Assembly: GCA_003133185.1 (NCBI GenBank)
Contig: PKWF01000150.1
Location: forward strand, 1,215-10,634
Length of the DNA stretch: 9,420 nucleotides
Direction of reading: 5' to 3'
Origin: Vulcanimicrobiota bacterium
Lineage (GTDB): Bacteria > Vulcanimicrobiota > Vulcanimicrobiia > Vulcanimicrobiales > Vulcanimicrobiaceae
The notes beneath the pieces were generated by a model, which saw only the letters and a program-made list of their open reading frames with translations, was not told where the DNA came from and searched no databases. The position numbers and the translations under genes are program-made. Every line of letters starts with the position of its first letter. Positions within the stretch are counted from its first letter, which is position 1. Below are positions 1 through 6,573 of the stretch, piece by piece.

Positions 1-52
1 CGCACACCGCCATCAGCCCGGCTAAAGCCGACATGAACAAACGAACTCTCAT
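1..52 (-). CDS. N-terminus of an exported protein, cut by the window edge
   Basis: Only the first 17 codons are visible, reading leftward off the window. They encode MRVRLFMSALAGLMAVC, a basic start followed by a hydrophobic run, as in a signal peptide. The final Cys could be a lipobox cysteine, but the next residues are missing. A strong Shine-Dalgarno (AGGAGGAA on the minus strand, 62-69) lies about 10 nt before the ATG and supports a real start. The gene follows the protease gene on the same strand after an 86-bp gap that contains a small hairpin, so it may be the third gene of that operon. The product cannot be named. Confidence 0.6.
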   Translation of the reverse strand, partial: MRVRLFMSALAGLMAVC

Positions 53-84
53 GATTTAAGTTCCTCCTGATACGCCGAAGTACG

Positions 85-99
85 TAACTCGCCGAGTTA
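85..99. repeat. Short perfect hairpin between protease gene and next gene
   Basis: TAACTC (85-90) and GAGTTA (94-99) form a perfect 6-bp stem with a 3-base loop, between the protease stop codon and the Shine-Dalgarno of the next minus-strand gene. No U-run follows on the minus strand, so it is not a standard intrinsic terminator. It could be an RNA-processing or attenuation structure, or chance. Confidence 0.3.
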
Positions 100-138
100 T
101 GGCGCTAGGTCCTTGCGAGTTGGATGGCCTTGCCTCGT

Positions 139-1842
139 TCAAAAACTTACGCCGATTCTTCCAGCGCACGTTCGGACGCCGTCAACGTCCACAAGACTGC
201 TTACGTTGTTGACTCGATTCATTTTCTGTACCGTTACGATTGTATCTGCCATAAACGTGCGCACCGATTGGTACGGCTGCGAGGGGCTCATAATGTTAGG
301 TGATGCGCAGACGCCCAACACGGTCATTATTTCATTACGTAAGGCGTTTAGTGAGTCGCCATTCATTCGGGCCGTTGCTACCCGTAGGATCTGCTGTCCC
401 GCGAGTTGGACGCCTTCGACAGCGATGTACTGCTGATCACTACACGGCTGGCTCACCCCTTGACACCCGTTTGGGGTCATAATAACGCAGGTGCTAGCCG
501 TCTCAACAACCGTGCGCGCGTCGCCAACTGTCGGCGGATAATCATTAGCATTTAGCTCGGAAAATGCCTTATTTACATCCTTATAAAGGCCTACCATAGT
601 GCCGGATCCACACCTCAGGTCGATGCTAGCTGCTAGGCTCCCCGGCTGCATCGCAAGGCTGTTTGTAGCGGTCGCGGTGGGGGTACTTTTTGCCTGGGGC
701 ACATATTGGTTTTGAGCAGTGACGGGAGTTGATTGCTCACCTTGGTTCGCTTGTTGAGTTGAGTCTGTTCTTTGTGCCGTGAACGATCCGCCATTGGCTA
801 CGGTACAGTTATGTGATGCGTAGGTACCCCTTAATTCGGCACCGCCTACGATGACGGTCGCGAGGTACGGACAAACGTTGGAGACTGACGAGAGAAGGTA
901 AAAGGCCGCACTGGTTGGGCCGAGCACCGTACCGCGCACCTCGCCCGAATTGTTGTAGTTTCGATTCACCGAGAATTCTGCGGCCCACGTACCCGCAAGC
1001 GTTTTGCCGTCTTGCAATAAAGTAACGGTGAACGCCCCGTTACCTGCCATGGTGTCATAGAGAGAGCCCACGTACGTACCTGCCACATTCGGAAGGCCCG
1101 CGTTCTCTTGTGTCGCAGTTCCGCTCGGCCTGTCGCTACCACTCACGTACGAAACTGGTGCATGAGCGTTTTGCAAAAACGGTACCAACATTTGGATGGT
1201 AATCGCGAAGTTGTTTTGCAGTGCCCCCGTTTCTCCCGTGTTGACAGCTCTTACAAGACCGTAAACCGCGCCCGAATCAACGTCGAACAGCGGGCTGCCG
1301 CTGTTCCCGTGATCGGTTTGCGCGTCGTACTGTAGGAGACCGGCCTCGGCGAGAAGAGAACTGATTGTCCCTTCGTGGAAACTTGGTGATAGGCCGAGAC
1401 CGGCAAATGCGGCTTCTAGTTGAATGCTTGGGAAGCCCGCGAGCGCGATCCTGGCACCCACCACGGGTAGAGTGGAGCTCAGCTGGAGCGGTCGGCAACC
1501 AGAGGGAATGAGCAAGACCGCAGCATCGAGCGGCGATGTCCGGACCACGGACGCGGCTAAAACCTTGTGCGTGTTCGACATCAAAATGACTCGGGGATAA
1601 GGGTCGCCCGCGACCACGTGCTGGTTTGTGAGCAAGAGGCCGTTATTGCCCCCAAGATTAGCGATGCAAAATGCCGTGCCGAATCCAAGGTTCCTGCCAT
1701 GTCCGGCGGCGACGAGCGCCAATGACGGCTCTACCCGAGCATAAGTCGTCGACTCCGTTTCGTCCGCCCGGACCGCTGGCGTTGTGATTAGCGCCGCGAT
1801 CACTGTCAGCGCGAGAAAAAAAGTATCCCTTGAAGTAACCAT
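139..1842 (-). CDS. Secreted trypsin-like serine protease with C-terminal beta-rich domain
   Basis: A 567-residue exported peptidase of the trypsin-like (S1, trypsin-2/DegP-like) fold, expected to cleave proteins outside the cytoplasmic membrane. Residues 1-26 form a signal peptide ending PAVRA. The catalytic triad is readable: His75 in TNQHVV, Asp106 in SPLDAAVL and Ser181 in GNSGSPLF. A strand FAITI (about 212-216) lies where S1C enzymes form the substrate pocket. No PDZ domain is visible. Residues about 253-360 form a second module (GTYVGSLY ... LAGTWAAEF ... LRGTYASHNC) with the Gly-Thr-Tyr/Trp pattern of small secreted beta-sandwich repeats. A Gln/Thr/Ala-rich linker (360-400) leads to a 165-residue Cys-containing C-terminal region that I do not recognise. 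The ATG is preceded by AGGAG at 6-nt spacing. The zinc-ribbon gene ends 20 nt upstream, so the two are probably co-transcribed. Protease identity is secure; the substrate is unknown. Confidence 0.9.
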   Translation of the reverse strand: MVTSRDTFFLALTVIAALITTPAVRADETESTTYARVEPSLALVAAGHGRNLGFGTAFCIANLGGNNGLLLTNQHVVAGDPYPRVILMSNTHKVLAASVVRTSPLDAAVLLIPSGCRPLQLSSTLPVVGARIALAGFPSIQLEAAFAGLGLSPSFHEGTISSLLAEAGLLQYDAQTDHGNSGSPLFDVDSGAVYGLVRAVNTGETGALQNNFAITIQMLVPFLQNAHAPVSYVSGSDRPSGTATQENAGLPNVAGTYVGSLYDTMAGNGAFTVTLLQDGKTLAGTWAAEFSVNRNYNNSGEVRGTVLGPTSAAFYLLSSVSNVCPYLATVIVGGAELRGTYASHNCTVANGGSFTAQRTDSTQQANQGEQSTPVTAQNQYVPQAKSTPTATATNSLAMQPGSLAASIDLRCGSGTMVGLYKDVNKAFSELNANDYPPTVGDARTVVETASTCVIMTPNGCQGVSQPCSDQQYIAVEGVQLAGQQILRVATARMNGDSLNALRNEIMTVLGVCASPNIMSPSQPYQSVRTFMADTIVTVQKMNRVNNVSSLVDVDGVRTCAGRIGVSF

Positions 1843-1862
1843 CGCCTGCTCCTGCGGGAAGG

Positions 1863-2393
1863 TCAGTATTTATTGATTTGCGTCGGCCCACGAGCCGCGA
1901 GTGCCATTGCTGAGTTATAGTTACTGGCCGCTATCGCGCCCCAAATCATGCATGCTGGCCACGTGAAGAACAGACTGACGCCAAACGTTGTTGCCGCAAG
2001 TATGACCGAAAGAATAAGCATAACGACGCCGCCGATGACACTTGAGTAAAAGAGTCCAAGTGGGCCAAAAAAGAACGTTAACGCTAGAGCGAGGCCGACG
2101 CTCTTTGGCTGGTAGAGTACGATTGGTGCAACTTGTACTTGTTGAGTAACGTGTACGCTGGAAGGCTGAGAGTATTGCGGCCCTTGCCATGGTTGAGAAT
2201 GCGCGATCGATTCGATTCCGGCGTTGCTTGGAATGCTCTCGTAGGATTGTGGGATTGGCATGCGTTGTGCGCGCGCTATCGGCGGCTGAGATTGAAGCCC
2301 TTGGCGCGCTATCGCTGCTGCTGTTGGTTGCCCGCAAGCCGGACAAAACTGCGCACCATCCGGATTAAGTTTTCCACAGGCTGAACAATACAT
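1863..2393 (-). CDS. Zinc-ribbon membrane protein with TM2-like hydrophobic domain
   Basis: A 176-residue protein. The N-terminus MYCSACGKLNPDGAQFCPACG has four cysteines in two CxxC pairs (residues 3/6 and 17/20), the classic short zinc ribbon. A Gln/Pro/Ser-rich, probably disordered linker follows (about 25-95). Residues about 99-165 hold two hydrophobic segments (ALALTFFFGPLGLFY, then VVMLILSVILAATTFGVSLFF) ending in a short loop and NYNSAMAL. The GPLGLFY...GG pattern resembles TM2-type domains. The ribbon is expected on the cytoplasmic side. Such proteins are usually unassigned; some appear to be membrane sensors or assembly factors. The ATG is preceded by a GAGGTGG Shine-Dalgarno. As the first gene before the secreted protease it may regulate or help the export of that enzyme, which is inference from position only. 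Confidence 0.82.
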   Translation of the reverse strand: MYCSACGKLNPDGAQFCPACGQPTAAAIARQGLQSQPPIARAQRMPIPQSYESIPSNAGIESIAHSQPWQGPQYSQPSSVHVTQQVQVAPIVLYQPKSVGLALALTFFFGPLGLFYSSVIGGVVMLILSVILAATTFGVSLFFTWPACMIWGAIAASNYNSAMALAARGPTQINKY

Positions 2394-2623
2394 AAATCCA
2401 CCTCATAGTTACCAGGCCACGCGTGAGGAAATAATAAGACCTAGGCGTTCTGTTGCCGGATCCATCTTAGCACCCAGGCCGCGATCTCGGAAGCCGTCTA
2501 AGCCCAGACCGCCGTAGCCAGCTCGCCGATCCGTGCCCCTCGGCCCTGCTTAGCTAAACTGAGCAGATCCGCTGGCCGATGTAAGAAGCGTGGGGCCCAG
2601 CTTTGAGGCCTCGGAGGTTGCGC
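2394..2623. promoter_or_regulatory. Divergent intergenic region between the two envelope gene sets
   Basis: This 230-bp stretch separates oppositely oriented genes and must hold promoters for both. On the minus side a TATTAT hexamer (2431-2436, read on the minus strand) could be a -10 box for the zinc-ribbon gene, but I see no good -35. A hairpin CTGCTTAG / CTGAGCAG (2546-2553 and 2559-2566, one G-T pair, 5-base loop) lies about 60 bp before the rightward gene and could be an operator. A GGAGG at 2613-2617 serves the gene at 2624. No protein-coding signal is visible. Confidence 0.4.
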
Positions 2624-2935
2624 ATGTTTCAACGCTTCGCAATGGCCGCGGCGCTCTTAATCTGCGCCGGACTTTTGCCTGTCCAAGGCGTCGATGCGAC
2701 GACACATTCATCGCAAGCTACGGTCGTCGCTCAAGCTTCTCTGCCGCCGCTCTTCGACACAGAGAGCGCGGCACAGGCGCATTGCCCGAAGGACGTTGTA
2801 GTGTGGCTCAACATTCCAAGTGGCATCTACCATTACAAGGGTGAGCGTTGGTATGGGCTCACGAAGCACGGTGCTTACGCCTGCGAAAAGGAGGCGATTA
2901 GGGCTGGTGATCGCGCTAGTGAAAATGGACAGTAA
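2624..2935 (+). CDS. Small secreted protein with CPxDxVVW...CEK motif
   Basis: A 103-residue protein. I chose the ATG at 2624 because GGAGG ends 6 nt before it; an upstream TTG at 2603 would add seven basic residues. Residues 1-26 (MFQRFAMAAALLICAGLLP...) look like a signal peptide. The mature part carries a C-terminal block with two cysteines (HCPKDVVVWLNIPSG ... YHYKGERWYG ... KHGAYACEKEAIRAGDR). This matches a pattern I know from small secreted or periplasmic hypothetical proteins of soil bacteria and Burkholderiales (CPxDxVVWxNxxSGxYHxxGxRxYGxTKxGxYxCEKxAxxxG). The two cysteines probably form a disulfide after export. Function is unknown. The next gene starts inside its last codons, so the two are translationally coupled. 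Confidence 0.8.
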   Translation: MFQRFAMAAALLICAGLLPVQGVDATTHSSQATVVAQASLPPLFDTESAAQAHCPKDVVVWLNIPSGIYHYKGERWYGLTKHGAYACEKEAIRAGDRASENGQ

Positions 2936-3545
2936 CCCAATGTTGGTCCCAAAACATAGCATACTTGCGCTATGGCGAAGCTCGTTTGTCGTAGTCCTAG
3001 CGCTTATGGGTTTGATCCCGGCAACGGCCTTGGGGAGCGATCTGTCCAAAACAACGGCGTGGCTGTCGCAGAATCTACCAAGCTTAGCTTTTGCCGACGA
3101 TGGCATGGAGAATATCACGCATAGCGTGAAATACTCTTTTAAGGGTTGCGATCTTTACGTGAGTGACAGAATGTCCAGCCTGTCGTCAAGCAACTCGTCA
3201 GCGGCTCGATTCTATGCGCTGCAGTTTGTTCCGACGCCAGGGACTTCGCTGTATGGTCTTCCAGCGTCCTCTCACCACTTTCAGCCTGATGGCGCGACAA
3301 CATCCCAGGATTTTGGATTCGAGGTTGATTCGCTAATTGTGTTTAAGAACATCGATGTATCTAGCATTCGCGTTCGCTCTTACGCAATCGACGCAAGTCA
3401 GCCCGATACTAGTGCCGAAACGATAATGATGTTTGGAAGCAAGACGGTAAAAACCAGCTCGACAGATTCGGAGTTGGTCGCACGCATTGCCAAAGCTGTC
3501 CGCCACGCAGCGATTCTCTGCGGAGCCAAGGCGAGTGGATTTTAG
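2925..3545 (+). CDS. Exported hypothetical protein (about 206 aa)
   Basis: Reading from the ATG at 2925, which overlaps the upstream stop by 11 nt, gives 206 residues. No clear Shine-Dalgarno is visible, which fits coupling to the upstream gene; an ATG at 2940 is an alternative. Residues about 12-37 (ILALWRSSFVVVLALMGLIPATALG) form a signal peptide or anchor. The mature protein starts LSKTTAWLSQNLPSL and ends DSELVARIAKAVRHAAILCG, with cysteines near residues 75 and 199. The opening (WLxxxLP) and closing (RxAKAxxHAxxLC) patterns resemble secreted hypothetical proteins of unknown role that often sit near one another in large-genome bacteria. The middle is Ser-rich and probably beta-structured. 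No enzyme motif is visible. Confidence 0.75.
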   Translation: MDSNPMLVPKHSILALWRSSFVVVLALMGLIPATALGSDLSKTTAWLSQNLPSLAFADDGMENITHSVKYSFKGCDLYVSDRMSSLSSSNSSAARFYALQFVPTPGTSLYGLPASSHHFQPDGATTSQDFGFEVDSLIVFKNIDVSSIRVRSYAIDASQPDTSAETIMMFGSKTVKTSSTDSELVARIAKAVRHAAILCGAKASGF

Positions 3546-3727
3546 GCACTAAAGCGACTAAAATTTAGCAGCTTATTCCAATGCCGTTTATGAGGCACTA
3601 GTAGTCCGCCGCGCACCTTGGAGCCGTGCGAAATACTCGCACCCATAGCCTCGGCGATCACGCGCACCGGCAAGCCTTGCAGCTTCGGCAGTATGTCGCG
3701 CCGGAGGTCCACGCCATCGAAAGCTGG
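3542..3727 (-). pseudogene. Remnant of a helix-turn-helix C-terminal tail
   Basis: The minus strand in the 300-bp gap between two rightward genes encodes a readable segment: ILPKLQGLPVRVIAEAMG, then SHGSKVRGG and LLVPHKRHWNKL, ending at a stop codon at 3542-3544. This matches a recurrent C-terminal helix-turn-helix tail of the form ILPxLxGxxxRxxAxATGxSxxYCxxxRRGxxVPHxRHW, which I recall from several actinobacterial and proteobacterial proteins. Conserved YC and RRG positions have changed (HG and RGG). The same frame continues upstream without a stop but loses resemblance and runs into the next gene on the other strand, so the N-terminal part is gone. It is a fossil of a former gene; its parent family is uncertain. 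Confidence 0.5.
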
Positions 3728-3845
3728 CAAAGGGCTACAGTAAATGACATGGGAGCAAAGACAACGTTGAGGCTGGATTTGTAGCGAGACTAAGGAAGTT
3801 GCATCAGAGGGCGGGATCTGCTCCGAGCTTCTATGGAGGTCGTAA

Positions 3846-4544
3846 ATGGGAAAATGTAGGCGAAGGCTCTTGGTAATGGTGGCCATCGGCTGCCTTCTCG
3901 TGACAGCCGTGGCCCTATCTATCTGGCATCTAAAACAGGTTCGCGCAGCGCAACGAACCTCCGCTGACGCTTTATTCAAGAGGCTCGACACACCCCACAA
4001 GCAGATTCAGACTATGGATCGTCAATTCATGATTTACTTCAAAGCCTTGGAACGCGATAACGATGCGGCGGCGAAAGCAATGAATAAACGGCATGACGAT
4101 TATGATTCCTTGAGTGGCCAGGAAATCCAAGGCCTGGCGCGCACAGAGCTCAAAGACGTGAAGGCACTGCAGGCAACACAGGCTCAAATTGACGATTTGG
4201 ATCAGCAGGAGTTGGCAATATACGCTGCGCTGTACGGTGAGCAGACCGTGGGGAAACTGCGCACGGACATGGCTGAACGCAACGAGGTTCGTGAAAACGG
4301 CTATGACATGTGGTGGCGCGCCGCGCAAAGCATCAACGACAATATCAAGGATTCGATGAATGGCATTGATGCGTCAAACTCTATTGACGAGATTGCGCGA
4401 GACTATGATGAGAGCGACAAGGACCTCAATCACGCGGCACAGCTGCAGCTAGCGGTGGATCGGGAAGCCTATGCGATTGACCGCCGCCTCGCCCTTGAAT
4501 GGCAAAGTGCGAAGCGCATTCTCGTAGCCTTAGGTGGTAGCTAA
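3846..4544 (+). CDS. Membrane-anchored alpha-helical hypothetical protein
   Basis: A 232-residue protein with a short basic N-terminus (MGKCRRR), one membrane helix at about residues 8-27 and an outward-facing, highly charged helical domain. Long stretches without Pro or Gly and rich in Asp, Glu, Gln and Ala (for example ELKDVKALQATQAQIDDLDQ) suggest a helical bundle or coiled coil. The layout recalls four-helix-bundle sensor domains or periplasmic adaptors, but no signature allows a name. GGAGG ends 6 nt before the ATG, so the start is secure. The stop codon is 2 nt before the lipoprotein gene, so the two form a transcriptional unit and the products may act together in the envelope. Confidence 0.8.
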   Translation: MGKCRRRLLVMVAIGCLLVTAVALSIWHLKQVRAAQRTSADALFKRLDTPHKQIQTMDRQFMIYFKALERDNDAAAKAMNKRHDDYDSLSGQEIQGLARTELKDVKALQATQAQIDDLDQQELAIYAALYGEQTVGKLRTDMAERNEVRENGYDMWWRAAQSINDNIKDSMNGIDASNSIDEIARDYDESDKDLNHAAQLQLAVDREAYAIDRRLALEWQSAKRILVALGGS

Positions 4545-4546
4545 CG

Positions 4547-5260
4547 TTGAGAGCAGCGATGTTAACCCTAGCCGCCGTTTTGTTGAGCGGGTGTCATGCT
4601 GACCTCACCTTCAAGTTGGACTTTCACCGGAACAATACGGTAACGATTACGGCCAGAGAGGTTATTGACGATCAGCTCTATCAGCTAGGACGAAGTCAAG
4701 CATCGTCAGGCGACCCCTTCGGCGCCGCAGCAGCAGCACAGAACGGGTGGAACGTAACGCGTTCGACTGACGAGAATGATAACCACGTCGTCATGATGAC
4801 CAAGGACTTGACAATTGATGATTTCGTAAAGCAGGGGACGAACGCGCTGCCAATCGCCTCGGGCAAGGCGATTGCATTCGACGCCTCAGCGTTTCAACAG
4901 GTATCGGGCCTATTCAAAGACACCGCCATTCTGCACACGACCATCCCACCCGTCATGCCAAAGACCAATGCAGATTCATCGAACCCGTGGGCCAGCGCTG
5001 GCATTGCAATGGTCGCCTCGATGGTCGGGCTGCACTTAGAAATCAAGACACCCGGAAAAGTTGTGCAAACGAATGGAGAGACAACACCAGACGGGTACAC
5101 CCGATGGGACTTGAACTTACAGCAGCCTACTGAGATTAACTACACGGTGGAGACATTGAACTACGGCCACATCGCTGTCGCGATTCTCCTCGGCCTTGCG
5201 CTCCTCGGCCTCATCGTCGCCTTGCTGCTCCGTGGGCGACGACAATCTCCGGCGATTTGA
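4547..5260 (+). CDS. LppM-like lipoprotein with C-terminal membrane helix
   Basis: A 237-residue envelope protein. The N-terminus MRAAMLTLAAVLLSGC is a lipoprotein signal peptide with the lipobox LSGC, so Cys16 should be lipidated. The text DLTFKLDFHRNNTVTIT just after it, and LEIKTPGKVVQTNGE ... RWDLN near 165-190, fit the LppM/DUF3153 pattern (a beta-rich domain with a ...PG...v..ng......W.l block). Residues about 208-228 form a membrane helix followed by RGRR, typical for this family. The TTG at 4547 is preferred over the ATG at 4559 because it supplies the basic residue a signal peptide needs and follows the upstream stop by 2 nt; GGTGG at 4533-4537 may be its ribosome site. The exact role is unknown. 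Actinobacterial LppM has been linked to cell-envelope and phagosome interactions, but that need not apply here. Confidence 0.75.
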   Translation: MRAAMLTLAAVLLSGCHADLTFKLDFHRNNTVTITAREVIDDQLYQLGRSQASSGDPFGAAAAAQNGWNVTRSTDENDNHVVMMTKDLTIDDFVKQGTNALPIASGKAIAFDASAFQQVSGLFKDTAILHTTIPPVMPKTNADSSNPWASAGIAMVASMVGLHLEIKTPGKVVQTNGETTPDGYTRWDLNLQQPTEINYTVETLNYGHIAVAILLGLALLGLIVALLLRGRRQSPAI

Positions 5261-5282
5261 ACCCGTTTAGGCTCCCAAGGCT

Positions 5283-5368
5283 TCGCGAACACTCTTCCGC
5301 AGTGTCGCGATATGTGCCAAAGCGACTAATGCTCGAAAATTGAGCCATCGGCGATTCTGCGGCGATGG
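5283..5368. terminator. Two hairpins in the convergent gap, possible terminators
   Basis: The 252-bp gap between convergent genes (stops at 5260 and 5513) contains two stem-loops. The first pairs TCGCGAACACT (5283-5293) with AGTGTCGCGA (5301-5310), leaving one bulged base. The second pairs CCATCG (5345-5350) with CGATGG (5363-5368). Neither is followed by a clear T-run on either strand, so these are not textbook intrinsic terminators. Their place between convergent stops makes a transcription-ending or RNA-protecting role reasonable. I see no convincing gene in the rest of the gap. Confidence 0.35.
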
Positions 5369-5512
5369 AACCTGCAGTTCGCCGCGCCCTGTAGCTAAGC
5401 GTTGTGCTTATGCGGAGGCACAGACGGCTGACGCCGCGCCTGGCTCGTCATCGCAGTGGCACACCCCAACCGGCGCTTACGGCGGCGCGGTGGCGACGGG
5501 TTAAGTCGTTGG

Positions 5513-6016
5513 CTACGAGCCCATCATGGTCTTCTGAATCACGGCAGCGATCACGCTGCTCGCTATTTCTTTGAGCATACCTCCTACGCTCCCAGCCGCC
5601 TCGGGTCCGGCCTTTTTGAGGAACCATTGGCCGAATGTCGCAGCTTCTTCTGAAGTCGCGCCGTCAACCGCTACGCGTTCGGTAAATGCGAGCAGTTCAT
5701 CACGCGTTGCTTGGTCGAGCGCGTGAATCTCGGCTTGCATTCGCGCTGTCTTTTCCGCGCGTGCGATTGCCTCTTCACGCCACGGGTAGGGCGTTCCGCA
5801 GCCCGGGCAGTGTGAAGGCGTCGCAGCGGAAACCAAGACGCCGGGAAAGTCCCCGGGGATATCGCTTTCGCACTGCTTACATTTGGACATTGTCGGCCTG
5901 CCGCACTGCTCGCAACGCGGTGCGCAAAATGAGCCCTCCTCAACAACGCCCGATAATCGATGACCGCCCTGGCATATGAGGGCAGCATAACGCCTATCCC
6001 GCTTAGATCTGTACAC
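5513..6016 (-). CDS. DUF2321-like zinc-binding protein
   Basis: A 167-residue cytoplasmic protein. It opens with RRYAALICQGGHRLSG, then CAPRCEQCGRPT, CKQCESDIPGDFPGV and CPGCGTPYPWREEAI. The order 'xxALICxxGH ... fCxxCGxxT ... CxxCxxxIpG ... P.yCxxCGxPyPW' is the layout of DUF2321 proteins, so four CxxC-type pairs (Cys35/38, 46/49, 70/73 plus Cys15/31) probably bind zinc. Residues 80-110 form a charged helix, and the C-terminus (about 140-165) has an Ala/Val-rich amphipathic helix. The family has no firm function and is often found in mobile or defence-adjacent regions. A GTG start is used; no ATG is available before the first zinc pair, and the Shine-Dalgarno (GGAG) is rather distant. The 72-residue gene downstream of 6265 ends 30 nt before this start, so the two are probably co-transcribed. 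Confidence 0.75.
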   Translation of the reverse strand: MYRSKRDRRYAALICQGGHRLSGVVEEGSFCAPRCEQCGRPTMSKCKQCESDIPGDFPGVLVSAATPSHCPGCGTPYPWREEAIARAEKTARMQAEIHALDQATRDELLAFTERVAVDGATSEEAATFGQWFLKKAGPEAAGSVGGMLKEIASSVIAAVIQKTMMGS

Positions 6017-6046
6017 CGGTTAGCTCGTTCTCCTCGCTGTCAGGTC

Positions 6047-6265
6047 TCATTGTCTCTTCGGCACTCGGACAAGCCAATACTCGACGCTATTGAGAGTGAT
6101 CCGCTGCCGACGCCTACTGATCTGCGGCGAGTACATCATCCCGTCGTCGTTGAAATAGAGCAAGAGCCACACGAGAAGACGCGCGCGGTCCTCCGGAGCG
6201 AGTCGCTTCACGGACTCCTTGACGATCACAGGATCGGATCGCTCGAACTGAGGCGGCCTCGCCAT
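6047..6265 (-). CDS. Small hypothetical protein (72 aa)
   Basis: A 72-residue protein beginning MARPPQFERSDPVIVKESVK and continuing with RLAPEDRARLLVWLLLYFND, then SPQISRRRQRITL and EYWLVRVPKR. The central LxPEDRARLLxWLLLYF block followed by a basic strand looks like a conserved small protein: a helix, a turn, and a beta-hairpin. I recall similar sequences in alphaproteobacteria and soil bacteria but no function. It is probably soluble despite LLVWLLLYF, which is too short and too flanked by charge to be a membrane helix. No strong Shine-Dalgarno is visible before the ATG. It lies upstream of the DUF2321-like gene on the same strand and shares a divergent upstream region with the 48-residue gene. 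Confidence 0.6.
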   Translation of the reverse strand: MARPPQFERSDPVIVKESVKRLAPEDRARLLVWLLLYFNDDGMMYSPQISRRRQRITLNSVEYWLVRVPKRQ

Positions 6266-6300
6266 AACGCGAACAGGTGTTCGGGTGGCTCGCGCCTAAG

Positions 6301-6390
6301 CCCTGGCACCTACGGGGTTCTTGAAATTCGGCCTCCAGCCGGGTAACCTTTAGCCAAGGTGAGCGCGTCATTTTGGTAAGGGTGCCAGGG
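6301..6390. promoter_or_regulatory. Shared GGTGCCAGGG motif in a divergent promoter region
   Basis: CCCTGGCACC (6301-6310) and GGTGCCAGGG (6381-6390) are perfect 10-base inverted copies separated by 70 bases. Read in the direction of each gene, both are GGTGCCAGGG ending 35 nt before the leftward ATG at 6265 and 36 nt before the rightward ATG at 6427. The matching orientation and distance suggest a common regulator site or a shared 5'-leader element for both genes. I cannot tell which, and no obvious -10/-35 pairs stand out. Confidence 0.45.
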
Positions 6391-6426
6391 GTGACTGGCC
6401 AACCTGGAACGAATTGGGAGATAGAA

Positions 6427-6573
6427 ATGCAGTACGAAAAGACAATGGAAGACGTAAAGAGGGCCCTTGATTCAGTCAAACGGACGAGACGCTCGCCGCG
6501 CGTGACGGAGAACAGCCCGGGCGTGGTCGCTACTCGCGCCGCTGCGCGCTTAAAAAAGGTGGCCGCCGCCTAG
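6427..6573 (+). CDS. Small basic hypothetical protein (48 aa)
   Basis: A 48-residue product, MQYEKTMEDVKRALDSVKRT followed by an Arg/Pro-rich turn and RAAARLKKVAAA. GGAGA ends about 5 nt before the ATG, an excellent ribosome site that argues for real translation from 6427 rather than from a GTG or TTG further upstream. The protein is strongly basic with two predicted helices, so nucleic-acid or membrane binding is conceivable. I do not recognise a family. Its TAG stop overlaps the stop of the convergent GAF-domain gene. Confidence 0.5.
   Translation: MQYEKTMEDVKRALDSVKRTRRSPRVTENSPGVVATRAAARLKKVAAA

Noticed and set aside
113..436. Plus-strand frame of about 107 codons starting at 113
   Set aside because: It lies antisense within the 3' end of the protease gene, has no ribosome site and an Arg/Cys/Ser-rich random-like composition.
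3728..4000. Upstream continuation of the minus-strand frame that holds the HTH-tail remnant
   Set aside because: Resemblance to the family ends near 3727, and the rest is antisense to the membrane-anchored gene starting at 3846, so I limited the remnant.
5388..5504. Plus-strand frame ending SSSQWHTPTGAYGGAVATG before a stop near 5504
   Set aside because: It looks somewhat protein-like and could be a remnant of an exported protein, but it has no start, no ribosome site and no family I recognise.
6114..6479. Minus-strand frame of about 121 codons overlapping the 72-residue gene
   Set aside because: It runs through the divergent control region and antisense over the 48-residue gene. The 72-residue frame has the better conserved-looking composition.
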